Origin: Globisporangium splendens
Taxonomy: Eukaryota; Oomycota; Peronosporomycetes; Pythiales; Pythiaceae
NCBI GenBank assembly: GCA_006386115.1
Contig: VFIW01000030.1
Coordinates: 1-64,000 of the forward strand
DNA length: 64,000 nucleotides
Direction of reading: 5' to 3'
Part shown: piece by piece, positions 28,138 to 39,537 of the stretch
How the letters are laid out: every line of letters begins with the position of its first letter
Numbering within the stretch: position 1 is the stretch's first letter
Program-made: the position numbers and the translations under genes
Notes under the pieces: model-generated
What the model saw: the letters and a program-made list of their open reading frames with translations, nothing else
The model's database searches: none
What the model was told of the DNA's origin: nothing

Positions 28138-31100
28138 CTAGCGTTGCCGAATTTGCAGCAACGAGGGATTCGCTTCTGCAAAGTCGGCGAAGGGTCTGTG
28201 GGCTTTCATCTTGTCGAAGACCGCAGTCAGCTCCTTGCGCTCGTCAGAATCGTACAAGCGCCTGAGATTGTGTCGTAAGTGTGCGCACGCAGTGGAAAAT
28301 ATGATCAGAACTGCTGGACCGACTGGTGTTGGTTGTCTTCTGTCGAACAGACACCGATTACGGTCCGTCCAGATGTAGTGAGGGTCACAGCGCGGAACGT
28401 GTGCCACACGTCGCAGATGACATCCTCACACTCCTTCCATTCTGCTCGCACGACTGGTTTCCTTGCTGTTGCAATCATGGTCCATGTCAAGTGGGATCGG
28501 ACAAATGGCGCCATGATGTTCCGTATGTGCTCCCACAGTCTTGTGGCGAGAGCACACTCGAAGAACAAGTGCTGCTCCGTCTCGACTGCGTCACACTCGT
28601 TGCGGACGCAATAGATGATGCGCGGGTTCAACTGTTGCAAGAACCAGAACCGTGAGCGCACGGGGAGAAGCCGAAACGCCAGACGGAACTGCAGGTCTTC
28701 GAACACGGGGAGCAAGATCTTGCGCAGGTGCTTGCCGTACTTCACGAACGACTTAACTTCTTCGTCGCCGACACTTTGCGAGTGCAACGACATCGGATGT
28801 GGTTTGTTGGGCGGCGTCGGTTTCCAAACGACTCGAAGAAGCGCGCTCCTCAGGATCGATGGGACCAGACACACCTTCGAGCCACTTTTGCAGCCCAGGT
28901 GAGGGAATGTGCGCCGCTGTGATCTGTCTTCTTCCGACAGCGCAAGCTCGCGTACTCCAAGTCTGACCGCGATCTGTGTTGCCTCTCGGTAGAGAGAACG
29001 CAACCACTGGGATTGCACACCGAGTGCCACAGACGCAAGAGTGAGGTCGAGATGTCGTTGGACAAAGTCGGTCTCGCTTGGCCACAAATTGCTTCCACGC
29101 ATGAAGTCAGCCAGCGAACGCAACCCGAAGACTCTCGAGATGTGCAGACGGAACCCACGCTGGGGCTCAGGACACATCCCAAGACAGCGACGGTGAGCGT
29201 TGGCAGTGAGACTCCTTGGTGTCTGCTCGTAGTGGAGGTCTGGGTCCGAGTGGAACCAGATCGGTTGATGGAGTCCGTACTGGACACGCTCGTCCGTCGG
29301 AAGGTCGTGCCACGAGATCTCCCATCGGATCTTGTACCACCAGACCCACGTCTCCTTCCACCAAACAGAGATCAACTCCCACTTGATCATCGTGCCGTGT
29401 CGAAGAGGAGACACCGTGAGGAAGTCGAGCGCCGTGCGTCGACCGACTCGAGGAAGAACCGCTGTGAGCAGCTCCGCACTCGGTGTCGTCCAGCTTCGCT
29501 CGTCTGGCTTGCTCGCTGTCGCATGAACTGGAGCAGATGCTGGAGGCGTTGTCGCTTCAGTTGTGCTTCGATGCTCGGGATCTGCAGACCACCGTCACTC
29601 CTCGGGAGATACAAGAACTCCTTCGGAATGAGCTGGATGTGGCTTGCGTCTCGATCGTGCTTCCGACTCAAGACGAACCGATTCAGCATCGACTGCCACC
29701 TCTTCACGACCGAGGATGGGATCGACACGTGCTGGGTGTAGTGCCACAAGCGAGACAAGACCATCGTTTGCGCCACAAGAAGACGACCGCGAAGAGTCCT
29801 TGCTCGTCTGTACCACATCTTGAAGCCGTCGTAGAAGCGTTGCTCGAGGAAGTTGACGATGTCGTCGTTGACTGGCGACTGACTGAAGGGGATTCCGAGG
29901 AACTTGACCGACTCGGCTCGACCAAGCACATGCACACCTGGGAGCTGGGGACAGATCTCGTTCCGATTCAGCGCCATCAGGTTCGACTTGCCAAGGTTCA
30001 ATTTCGCGCCAGACCCGTTGCAGTACTCCTCCACGAGTTCAAGCTGCGCTTGCACACTCGCAATGGAGCCTCCCAGGAGAGTCGTGTCGTCCGCGAAGAA
30101 GACACTGGTGGATGTGTGATCCTCGGTGAGGCACACTCCGAACTCTTCGTGGGACCGCAGCAGGTTTCCCAGTGGCTCGATCGTGAGAAGGAAGAGAAGC
30201 GCAGAGAGCGGGTCGCCTTGCTTCACTCCTCTCGTCGGATACAGCGCAGGCTGGATGTTCTGGTTGATGACGAGGTGTGCTTGCGGCTCGGTGTACAGCA
30301 GTCTCACCCACTGCAAAAAGTCCGAACCACACCCCATTCGCTCGAGCACACGGAACATGTAGTCCCAGTTCACTCGGTCGAACGCCTTCTCGAAGTCCAA
30401 GAACAGAGCATACGCTTCTTCGTCTCGACTCGTCACCAAGTCCTGCAGATCCGCGAGGAACCGCACATGGTGATGGATCGATCGTCCTTTGACGAACCCT
30501 TTCTGATCCGTGTGGACCAGGTCCGGTACGACACTTTGCAGTCGATAGGTGAGAGCCTTCGAGAGCACCTTGACATCCACCGGGATGAGTGCGATCGGTC
30601 GGTAGTTGCCTGGTTGTGCTCTCGAGCCTTTCTTGTGGAGAAGCACGACGGCAGACTTGCGCTGAGAAGGGAGCAGAACCCCGCGTCGGAGTTGGTCGTT
30701 GAAGACAAGACTGAGACACTCACCGAAGACGTCCGGAGCGACCTGGTAGAAACCAGCAGTCAAGCCGTCCATGCCAGGAGCCGACGTCGCCTTCATGTGT
30801 CGAATCGCATCCGCCAGATCGTGAGACGTGACTGGTGCATTCAGGATGTCTCGATCCGTCTCCGACGTGAACCGGACGATGGAGTCGAGAAGCTTGCGTT
30901 GCACTGCTTCGTCGGGTGGAGGAGCTCTTCCTGCTGGACTGTCGGGATCTCCCATCTCGGATCCCCAGTGTTCGAGGAAGCGAAGCGATATCTCTTGAGG
31001 ATTCGATGAGACACTGCCACTCGGTGTCACCACCTCCTCGATCGAGACCCTTCTCAAGCTCGTGTCTAGCGGACGGAAGAAGTGCTTGGTGGACTTCTCG

Positions 31101-32258
31101 GAGTTGGTCGCTTGGAAGTCAAACGCACTGTCCTGGTTGTACTGACTTGTCCTCGTGACCTTCTCCTTGTACATCTTCATGGCTTCTTCGAACTCGCTGC
31201 GGTTGTTCTCGGTCGACGCATCTCGATAGCGAGCAGCCGCTTGGTCCAACGCAGCTTGAGCCTCTTCGATCGCAGCTGTGTCTTGCATCCTCAGTTTCTT
31301 CTGCACGTCTTGGAGCTGGGACTTGATGCTCTCCTTCCACTTCTCCCACACCTTGCCAGGGTATGTCGAAGCGCGAAGCTTGTCGAGCACCATCTCTGCC
31401 TCCTTCTCGATCGCCGAGACCACGAGTGGGTACTCGAGAAGGTAGCGAGGGAACTTCCAGTATCCCCGACCGTGGAGCTGCGAACCAGACCGGAAGCTCA
31501 CACTGTGAGCGAGGTGGTCTCCAGCATGCTTCGGCAGGAAGTACTTGGAGTCATCGTAGAAGCGTTCACAGAAGTCCTCCGACAGCAAGATGTAGTCGAG
31601 TCGGTTCTTCCGAGGAAGGGGACCGGTGAAGACTCGCTTGGTGTCATAGTGGATCCGCCACGCGTCCACGACACCCAGCTTCGCCAACCACTCCAGGCAG
31701 CTGGATCGACCGGGGTCATAGTGCAAGTGGGGAGACGACGAGTCGAGTCTGGGGTCCAACGGAGTGTTGAGATCTCCCAACACAAAATGCGTCGCTTGAT
31801 CTTCGAACCCTTCGGTGTCCAGACTCGAGAAGAATCGCTGTTTCTCGTGCTGGTCCACTGGCGCATACACGTTGTGGATGTAGATGGGAGCACCCTCAAC
31901 CATCACTTTCACGACGATGTACCGTCCTGAGACTGAGAGTTGAGAGACCTCTTCCGCCGTGTCGAAGCCTGGGAAGTCGGAGCGGAGCACCGTGAGAACT
32001 CCATTGCTCCTTCCTCGCGTCGGTCGATCGAGCTGCGAGTTGGGGTCGTTCACAAAGACTCGGTGCTTGAAGCTCGAGTCGAGGTGGAACTTGAACTTGG
32101 ATAGATGCGTTCTGTCGCTCAACTTGGTTTCTTGGACGCATGCCACCGAGTGTTTCGATAGCACGCTGTCGATAAATAGGTGACCGTTCTTCTTGATGCC
32201 GTTAGTGTTGACGGACACGACACTAACGTTGCTCCACGTTGTTTGGGATGGAGTTGGT
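28138..32258 (-). pseudogene. LINE A3 ORF2 (endonuclease-RT), two frameshifts, mosaic 3' end
   Basis: Nearly identical to A1 ORF2 for the endonuclease and RT (943 open codons from 32218). Frame is lost near 29518 by one missing base (GCTGTCGCATG against ACTGCTCGCATG in A1), then again near 28380. The last part ends LLQIRQR at 28138. From about 28790 to the stop the sequence departs from A1 (for example SLHSQSVGDEEVKSF in place of TLHNQSIGDEEIKGF), so the 3' quarter belongs to another subfamily. The frame extends back over the ORF1 stop at 32259 as in the other copies. Confidence 0.88.
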
Positions 32259-34811
32259 TTAGCAACGAGTGGCCAAGCCTCCCGCTACCAGCACCACCTC
32301 TCCCTCGACAACTCGGAGCTGCAGCACCGACTCGTCGACCGGGTAGTACCCATCGAGCTTGCGAAGCTCTTCCAGGTCGTCGAGCAAGTACCCCTGCCAC
32401 TGCACTTCGTTCCACTGACTCAAGCAGTGCGCACCAAGGTCCGACCGCAAGAGCATGAGGAGAGTGTTGGGGTGGAGGAGTCTCGTGTGGTGCGCGGGGA
32501 TCCACTCCACTGGCTGACCAGTGATGTAGTGGATCCAGTGGTCGTTGCTGAAGATCGTCGGCGCGATCGACATCAGCATGAGCTCGAAGAACCCGAGTGC
32601 CTTCGTCGCTCGAGACAGTTCACTGATCTGCTCGGACGATCTCCACCACTTGGCACACGTCTTGAACATGTCGTCTCGCTTCGACGGGACCGTCGTCTTC
32701 ATGTGTTTCTTCCACTTCGAACTGAACGTCACGTCTTCGCTCGGCTGAGTCGCACTCAGCACGCGGTTGATCACGTGCAACTGCGCGAGCTCTGCGACTC
32801 CGTGTCCAGTGCCAGCCATCTTCAGCGACAGAGCGCTGTTGAAAGCCAGCGGCGAGTCCACTGCCTTCTTGATGACGTGGTCGGGGTTCGTGGCGTTGTC
32901 GATGAGTTTGCTCGCACCCTCGACCTGAGTGTCTGCGAGCGCAAGACGATCCGGGAGGGTGTTGAGCAGCGCGGTGTTCTCGTCGTTGAGCATCGACTCG
33001 GACACCTCCAAGATCGGAGACGCCTTCGACGCTTTCCTGATCTTCGTGTGGTGCTTCTCCACGAAGAAAGCCGACTCAGTCGACGTCTTGAGCGCCTCAG
33101 GACGCTTCACGTCGACAGGGATCACTTGGTACCGAGGACCATACTTCTTGTCCGCAGCCACATCCTTCACTTCGAAGGAGACTTCCATCGACTGCAACAC
33201 TTGGAAGTAGTTGGTGGTGGCAACACCATCCAGAGGCTGAGGCTGTTGTTTCACCAGCATGTTGGAGAAGTCGACTCCGTTTCTCGAGCGCTTCTTCTTG
33301 TTTACCACGGTGGAGAAACCGTCGTTTCCATTCGTCAAGAGCAGCGTCGGGGACTTCATTGGCGGTTTCGGACTTCCTGGTGGAGTCATCTTGCCTTGTG
33401 AGTCGTCGAACGTGGCAATCGAGATCGCGTCGGAGTTGCTTCGCGGCTTGGCCAGCGCTGTTTCAGCTGGCGGCTTGCCATGCTGAGCTCTCTGCTGGAG
33501 CTGGGCTTCCCGTTTCTTTCCTTCCTCGACTGCCTTCTGCAGCGAGGTTTGCTTCGGCTTCACACTCGCAGCTTGAGCGTAGGTTTTCGGCGGTTGTTGT
33601 CGTTGCTGCTGGGGTTGCTCTGGAGCTGGCTTCGTGGGAGGGAACACACTGTCCGGAGTCCCGAGGTCGATTCCATGGTGCGAGCGATACCCATACGGCT
33701 GTCGCTCCGACTGGAACGGAGCATTCTTTCCGTGCGCTGGGTGCAGCTTGTTGTCGAACAACACCTGGTCGCACACAGACCCGTTCACGACCAGCGCGCT
33801 TGGACACGAGCTGGACAAGAAGTACACTCGCCAGGTCGCCGATGTCATCCCCGTCGCGAGGTTCACTTCGCGAAAGGTGTGGTACACCGGCTGGCATCCG
33901 AGGAGGAACAGTCGGTGCACGATCACTCGAACGTCCACGTCGGGGTCGACGTTGACAATGTCGATGAAGTACTTGTCACCAAGGATGTCGAACTCCTTGA
34001 ATGAAAACACTCCGCCGAGGATGTTGACCTTGGTGCGTTCCAAGCGCACACAGGCTTCCTTCGTCTTGACCTTGACTCGGAGGTTGTCGCCAGGAAGCTT
34101 GGAGATCTGACCGATCTCGAAGCGCTGGTACAGCTCATCGAGTGTCGCGTTTCCGTGGCTCGTGCCGGCCAACGACGCCATGATCTTTTGGAGCGGAGTC
34201 TTCGCGAGCGCTCTTCCAGTCTCGATCACCATGTCGTACTTGGCGGTCGGGAGCTGGTAGGGACGCGCTTGCTCCATTCGCGACGCGATGTGCGACCAGT
34301 CACCTCCAGCAGCATACTGGCGCTCAATCGCTTCGATGTCGACAGCGAGAGGCTTCGGAGTCTCGACGCGTCTGCGAGTTGCTTCGATCACAGCACGGTC
34401 TCGGCGGAGGTGTTCTTGTTGCTGCAGAAGCTCAGCCATGGACAGTCGAGCGTCCACGTTCGCAGGAGCGACAACGACAGCAGAATCCATCGGGTCATCG
34501 CCAGAGAGATCGAGGGTCGTCACTTGAGCGTTCCCACCAGACTCCATCGGATCATCCACCATGGCGGTGGGGTCAGCGACAGGAGCGGGATGAGCGGGAG
34601 GCGGGGCAGTTGCGAGGGTTGGAAGAGCAGGGGATTGATCCACCGGTGGGGTCACCAGGTTTCCCGTTTGGGTGGGTTCGGACCCTTCCAAATTTTGGGA
34701 GGGGGATGGGCGGACAGTGGGACGAGGCAGGATTCTGGGTGCGGACCCAGATTTCGAGCCAGTGTCGACAGCTGGCAGCTGGTGGGTGGAGGGAGGAGCT
34801 GGATTTTCCAT
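32259..34811 (-). CDS. LINE A3 ORF1 protein
   Basis: 850 residues, open throughout, and nearly identical to A1 ORF1 with scattered substitutions (for example KPPAETA for KSSAETA in the linker). Start ATG 34811 in CCCATGG. The 5' UTR shares its first ~42 nt with the other LINEs. See the A1 entry for domains. Confidence 0.85.
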   Translation of the reverse strand: MENPAPPSTHQLPAVDTGSKSGSAPRILPRPTVRPSPSQNLEGSEPTQTGNLVTPPVDQSPALPTLATAPPPAHPAPVADPTAMVDDPMESGGNAQVTTLDLSGDDPMDSAVVVAPANVDARLSMAELLQQQEHLRRDRAVIEATRRRVETPKPLAVDIEAIERQYAAGGDWSHIASRMEQARPYQLPTAKYDMVIETGRALAKTPLQKIMASLAGTSHGNATLDELYQRFEIGQISKLPGDNLRVKVKTKEACVRLERTKVNILGGVFSFKEFDILGDKYFIDIVNVDPDVDVRVIVHRLFLLGCQPVYHTFREVNLATGMTSATWRVYFLSSSCPSALVVNGSVCDQVLFDNKLHPAHGKNAPFQSERQPYGYRSHHGIDLGTPDSVFPPTKPAPEQPQQQRQQPPKTYAQAASVKPKQTSLQKAVEEGKKREAQLQQRAQHGKPPAETALAKPRSNSDAISIATFDDSQGKMTPPGSPKPPMKSPTLLLTNGNDGFSTVVNKKKRSRNGVDFSNMLVKQQPQPLDGVATTNYFQVLQSMEVSFEVKDVAADKKYGPRYQVIPVDVKRPEALKTSTESAFFVEKHHTKIRKASKASPILEVSESMLNDENTALLNTLPDRLALADTQVEGASKLIDNATNPDHVIKKAVDSPLAFNSALSLKMAGTGHGVAELAQLHVINRVLSATQPSEDVTFSSKWKKHMKTTVPSKRDDMFKTCAKWWRSSEQISELSRATKALGFFELMLMSIAPTIFSNDHWIHYITGQPVEWIPAHHTRLLHPNTLLMLLRSDLGAHCLSQWNEVQWQGYLLDDLEELRKLDGYYPVDESVLQLRVVEGEVVLVAGGLATRC

Positions 34812-34894
34812 GGGAGAGACGGAGGCTGGAGGCTGGGGGAGGCGACTGGGAGGTCTTGGATTCAACTTGAGGGGTAGCCGGCAAATTGAGAAGT

Positions 34895-34908
34895 GCCCCT
34901 ATAGCTCA
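34895..34908 (+). other. tRNA-Thr stub shared by LINE A3 (right) and LINE B4 (left)
   Basis: GCCCCTATAGCTCA is followed immediately by the B4 3' tail. It was the start of the tRNA-Thr regenerated after A3 landed, then split by B4. Confidence 0.85.
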
Positions 34909-35427
34909 GTTGAAAGTTGTCTATATTACTAGAATTAGACGGAGTGACTACTCAATCTACCTAGCGTTGACAGTTTCTACCATAAATATAATCCTACACT
35001 TGTATCTACGAGTTTATAATTTATATAGTTTTTGAGAATTTTTGTGAGAATAGTCCGTATGGACCAAAGTCGGGTATATAGTGGAACTTCTATTCCCTTA
35101 TTTTGGGAACTTCTGAAGTCGACAAACCAAGCCAAGCCAAGTCAAGCCTGTCCTAGTCAAGGTAAGCAGACCCAAGCCAAGTCGAGCCGAGCCATCTCGC
35201 CAAAGCCAAGCCATGCGACTTCTCCTCCTGAGACTACTGCTGTCTCATCCGGAGCCCAGGGGAACGTGAGGGCCCCGAAGCCGGGTTCGAGCGCGGAATC
35301 AATGGAGGGGATTCGTTTGGTAATGGCAGAGGCAGGTGGTTTTGGTTTCGACGACGCTTGTGAAGCAAGTCCAGTTTGAAGCGTGGCGGTCGGTGTCGTC
35401 TGCACGCTTGAGTGCTGAGGAGTGCTC

Positions 35428-38400
35428 TTATCGTTCCCGAATTTGGAACATCGTCGGGTGAGCTGCCAGGAAGTCGTCGAATGCCTGGAGCGTCCGCATC
35501 TTCGTCACCACTCTCTTGAGCGACCGTAAGTCTTCGTCTTCATATCTTCTTCTCATGTTGTGTCGGATGTGTGCACTCACAGTTGTGTAGATGACTGCCA
35601 TTGCAGGGGTCACCGGTGTGGGCAGTCTTCCGTCGAACAAGCACCGATTCCGATCCGTCCAGAGGAAGTGAAGGGCCACTGCTCGAAGAGTGTGCCACAC
35701 ATCGCAGACGATGTCTTCGCATTCCTTCCACTCTTCGTGAATCGACGGCTTCCGCGCCAGAGCGATCATCGTCCACGTTGGCTGGCGCCGAAAGAATGGC
35801 CGCATCAGAAGCCACAGGTGCTCCCACACTCGAGAGGCAAGCGCGCACTCGAAGAACAAGTGCTGCTCGGTCTCGATTGCGTTGCAGCCGTCCTGGATGC
35901 AGTACGTGATGTGTGGGTCGGTGTCTCTCAGGAAGAAGAACCGAGAGCGCACAGGAAGCAGTCGGAACGCCACTCGAAACTGCAAGTCCTCAAAGACTGG
36001 GAGCAGGAGCTGGCGGAGATGCTTGCTGTACTTCACGAACCTTTTCACTTCGTCCTCGTCGACGCTCTGGCTGTGGAGCGTCATTGGGTGGCTTTTCGAA
36101 GGCGGTGTTGGTTTCCACACCAGACGAAGAAGCGCGCTTCTCGGGATGGCCAGAAACAGGCATGTCTTCGTGCCATTGGTGCAACCAAGGTGCGGGAGAA
36201 GACGAAGACTTGAGTCAAGTTGCAGTGACAGTGTTCCCAGTCGGTCCACGATCTGTGTCGCTTCCTTGTACAACGACCGAAGCCATTGGGACTGGATGCC
36301 GACAGAGATGTGAGCCAGCGTGCGATCAAGGTGAGCCGACACAAAGTCGTTGCAGCTCGGCCATGCCGTTCCACATGCATGAAGTCCGCCAGTGATCGCA
36401 AACCGAAGACCCTCGAGATGTGGAGCCGGAAGCTTCGCTGCGGCTCGGGACACATACCAAGGCACCTTCGATGAGCGTTGACGGTTGCAGTCCGAGGGGT
36501 CTGTTCGTAGTGGAGGTGCGCATCTGCATGGAACCAAATCGGCTGAGCGAGGCACTCCCTCACGCCTTCGTCCGGCGGAAGGTTGCGCCACGTGATCTCC
36601 CAGCTGATCCTGTACCACAGCGTCCACGATGCTCTCCACCATCCTGATGTCTTCTGCCACTTGATCATCGAGCCATGCCGCAGCGGCGACACTGTGAGGA
36701 AGTCGAGCGCTCTGCACCTTCCGACGGGTGGTAGAACAGACTTGAGCACCTCACAGCTCGCTGTCGTCCAGTTTCTCTCCTCGGGAGCCGTGGCTGCACG
36801 CACAAACTGAAGCAGCAGCTGGAGTCGTTGCCGCTTCAGATGAGCCTCGATGCTCGGGATGCCCAGACCACCTTCGCTGCGTCTCAAGTAGAGAAACTCC
36901 TTCGGGATCAGCTGGATGTATGTGTCCTCTCGGTCGTGCTTCCGACTCAGGACAAACTTGTTCAGCATCGACTGCCACCTCTTCACGACTTGCCGAGGGA
37001 CAACTACATGCTGCGTGTAGTGCCACAAGCGAGACAGGACCATTGTCTGGGCTACAAGAAGTCTCCCTCGCAGTGTTCTTGCTCGCCTGTACCACGCCTT
37101 GAAGCCGTCGTAGAAGCGGTCATCGAGGAAAGACACGATGGTGTCATTGACGGGAGACTGGCTGAACGGAACACCAAGGAACTTCGCCGACTCTGCACGA
37201 CCCAGCACTTGGACGCCAGACAGGCGAGGGCAGTCTTGGTTGCGGTTCAGTGCCATCAGCATCGACTTGCTGAGGCTGAGTTTCGCACCGGATCCCTTGC
37301 AGTAGACATCCACGAGCTCCAGTTGTGCTTGGACACTCGGGATGGAACCGCCAAGAAGCGTGGTGTCATCTGCGAAGAACATGCTGGTGGCCGTGTGGTC
37401 CGCGTTGAGGCACACACCGTATTCCTCGTGCGACCGAAGCATGTTCCCAAGAGGCTCGATTGCCAGAAGGAAGAGCAAGGCAGACAGAGGATCTCCTTGT
37501 TTGACACCTCGCGTCGGGTGAAGCGCGGGCTGGATGTTCTGGTTGATGAGAAGGTGTGCTTGCGGCCGCGTGTACAGAAGCCTCACCCACTGGATAAACG
37601 CAGAGCCGCATCCCATCTTCTCAAGCACTCGGAACATGTAGTCCCAGTTCACACGATCGAACGCCTTCTCGAAGTCCAAGAACATCGCGTACGCTTCGTC
37701 GTCGAGGTTCGTGATCAAGTCTTGGAGATCAGCGAGGAAGCGAACGTGATGGTGGATCGACCTGCCTTTCACGAATGCCTTCTGGTCCGTGTGGATGAGA
37801 CTGCACACAACGGACTGGAGTCGGAACGTGAGAGTCTTGGGCAGAGCTTTCACGTCGACTGGCATCAGCGTGATCGGTCGGTAGTTGCCAGGATCGGCTC
37901 TTGATCCCTTCTTGTAGAGGAGCACGACCGCTGACTTGCGTTGGGATGGCAAGAGAATGCCACGACGAAGCTGGTCGTTGAAGACAACGCTGAGGCATTC
38001 GCCGAACACATCGGGAGCGACCTGGTAAAAGCCAGCCGTCAAGCCGTCCATACCAGGTGCCGAGCTCGCCTTCATGTGCCTGATCGAGTCCGCAATATCG
38101 GAAGCCGTCACAGGAGCATTCAAGATCTCCCGATCCAGTTCTGACAGCACTCGGATGATCGAGTCAACGAGCGTTTGCTGCTTGGCTTCGTCTGGTGGAG
38201 GAGCTCTTCCTGCTGGACTGTCGGGATCTCCCATCTCGGATCCCCAGTGCTCGAGGAAACGGAGAGATATCTCTTGAGGGTTCGACGAGACACTTCCATT
38301 CGGTGTCACGACCTCTTCAATCGATACCTTCCTCAGACTCGTGTCCAACGGACGGAAGAAGTGCTTCGTCGGTTTCTCGGAGTTGGCTGCCTGGAAGTCA

Positions 38401-39497
38401 AACGCACTGTCTTGGTTAAACTGGCTGGTTCTGGTGACTGTCTCCTTGTAAATCTTCATCGCGTCATCGAACTGGCTGCGGTTGTTCTCGGTGGAAGACT
38501 CACGGTAGCGAGCAGCAGCTTGGTCGAGCGAAGCACGAGCCTCGTCAACCGCGGCTGTGTCTTGCATGCGGAGCTTCTTCTGGACGTCTTGCAGCTGGCT
38601 CTTGATTCTCGTCTTCCACCTCTCCCAGATTTGGCCAGGATTGGTGGAGCCATGGAGCTGGTCTCGGACTGCTTCCGCTTCCTTCTCGATCGCGGACACA
38701 ACCACTGGGTACTCCAGCAGGTAACGGGGAAACTTCCAGTACCCGCGTCCATGCAGCTGGGAGCCAGTCTTGAAACTCACGCAGTGAGCAAGGTGGTCAC
38801 CAGCGTTCTGGGGAACGAAGTACTTGGAGTCGTCGTAGAAGCGTTCATAGAACGGCTCCGAGAGAAGAATATAGTCCAGCCGGTTCTTGCGAGGCAAGGG
38901 ACCAGTGAAGACTCGCTTCGTGTCATGGTGGACACGCCACGCATCCACAACGCCAAGACGAGCAAGCCACGAAAGGCAGCTTGAGCGTGCCGGGTCGTAG
39001 CGCAGATCTGGAGACGACGAGTCGAGTCTGGGATCCAACGGAGTGTTCAGATCTCCCAACACAAGGTGTGTCGCTTGATCTTCGAACCCTTCGGCGGACA
39101 GACTCGAGAAGAATTGTTGCTTTTCCTGTCGGTCCACAGGAGCGTACACGTTGTGAATGTAGACGGGAGCGTCGCTCACCATCATCTTCACTACGAGGTA
39201 CCGACCTGGGACGGCGAGGCTTGGTTGTTCCGCAGCCGTTTCGAAACCCGGCACGTCAGAGCGAAGAACGGTGAGAACACCGCCACTGCGTCCGCGTGTT
39301 GGTCGATCCAACTGGGAGTTGGGGTCGTTCACGAAGACTTGGTGCTTGAAGCTTGAGTCGAGGTGAAACTTGAAGGTCGAGAGGTGTTGCTTGTCGCTGA
39401 ACTTGGTTTCTTGGACACATGATATCGAGTGCTTCGATACCATGTTGTCAATAAATAAGTGACCGTTGTCTTTGATGCCATTAGTGTTCACGGTCAA
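35428..39497 (-). pseudogene. LINE B4 ORF2 (endonuclease-RT), one frameshift
   Basis: Open from 39497 through endonuclease (QETKFSD, GDLNTPLDPRLD), RT (NYRPITLMP, FADD) and most of the C-terminal region. Frame is lost near 36375, where B2 has one extra base (CCACCACGCATG against CCACATGCATG). The remainder to 35428, including the zf-RVT cluster, is open in the next frame. The break differs from that of B2, so the two copies decayed independently and each is intact where the other is broken. Confidence 0.88.
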
Positions 39498-39537
39498 GAC
39501 GCTAATGTTGTTCCACGAGGGTTGAGTCGAGGTTGGT

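Larger units (their letters stand above)
25626..34894 (-). mobile_element. LINE A3 with 2.2-kb extra 3' segment, ORF2 broken
   Basis: Minus-strand LINE closely related to A1, flanked by 14-nt tRNA-Thr stubs at 25612 and 34895. The tail (25626-25683) is separated from the end of ORF2 (28138) by about 2.5 kb containing a plus-strand gene region and a tRNA-like sequence. In A1 that interval is about 0.6 kb. Either a second element lies inside the 3' UTR or two insertions are nested here. Confidence 0.75.
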
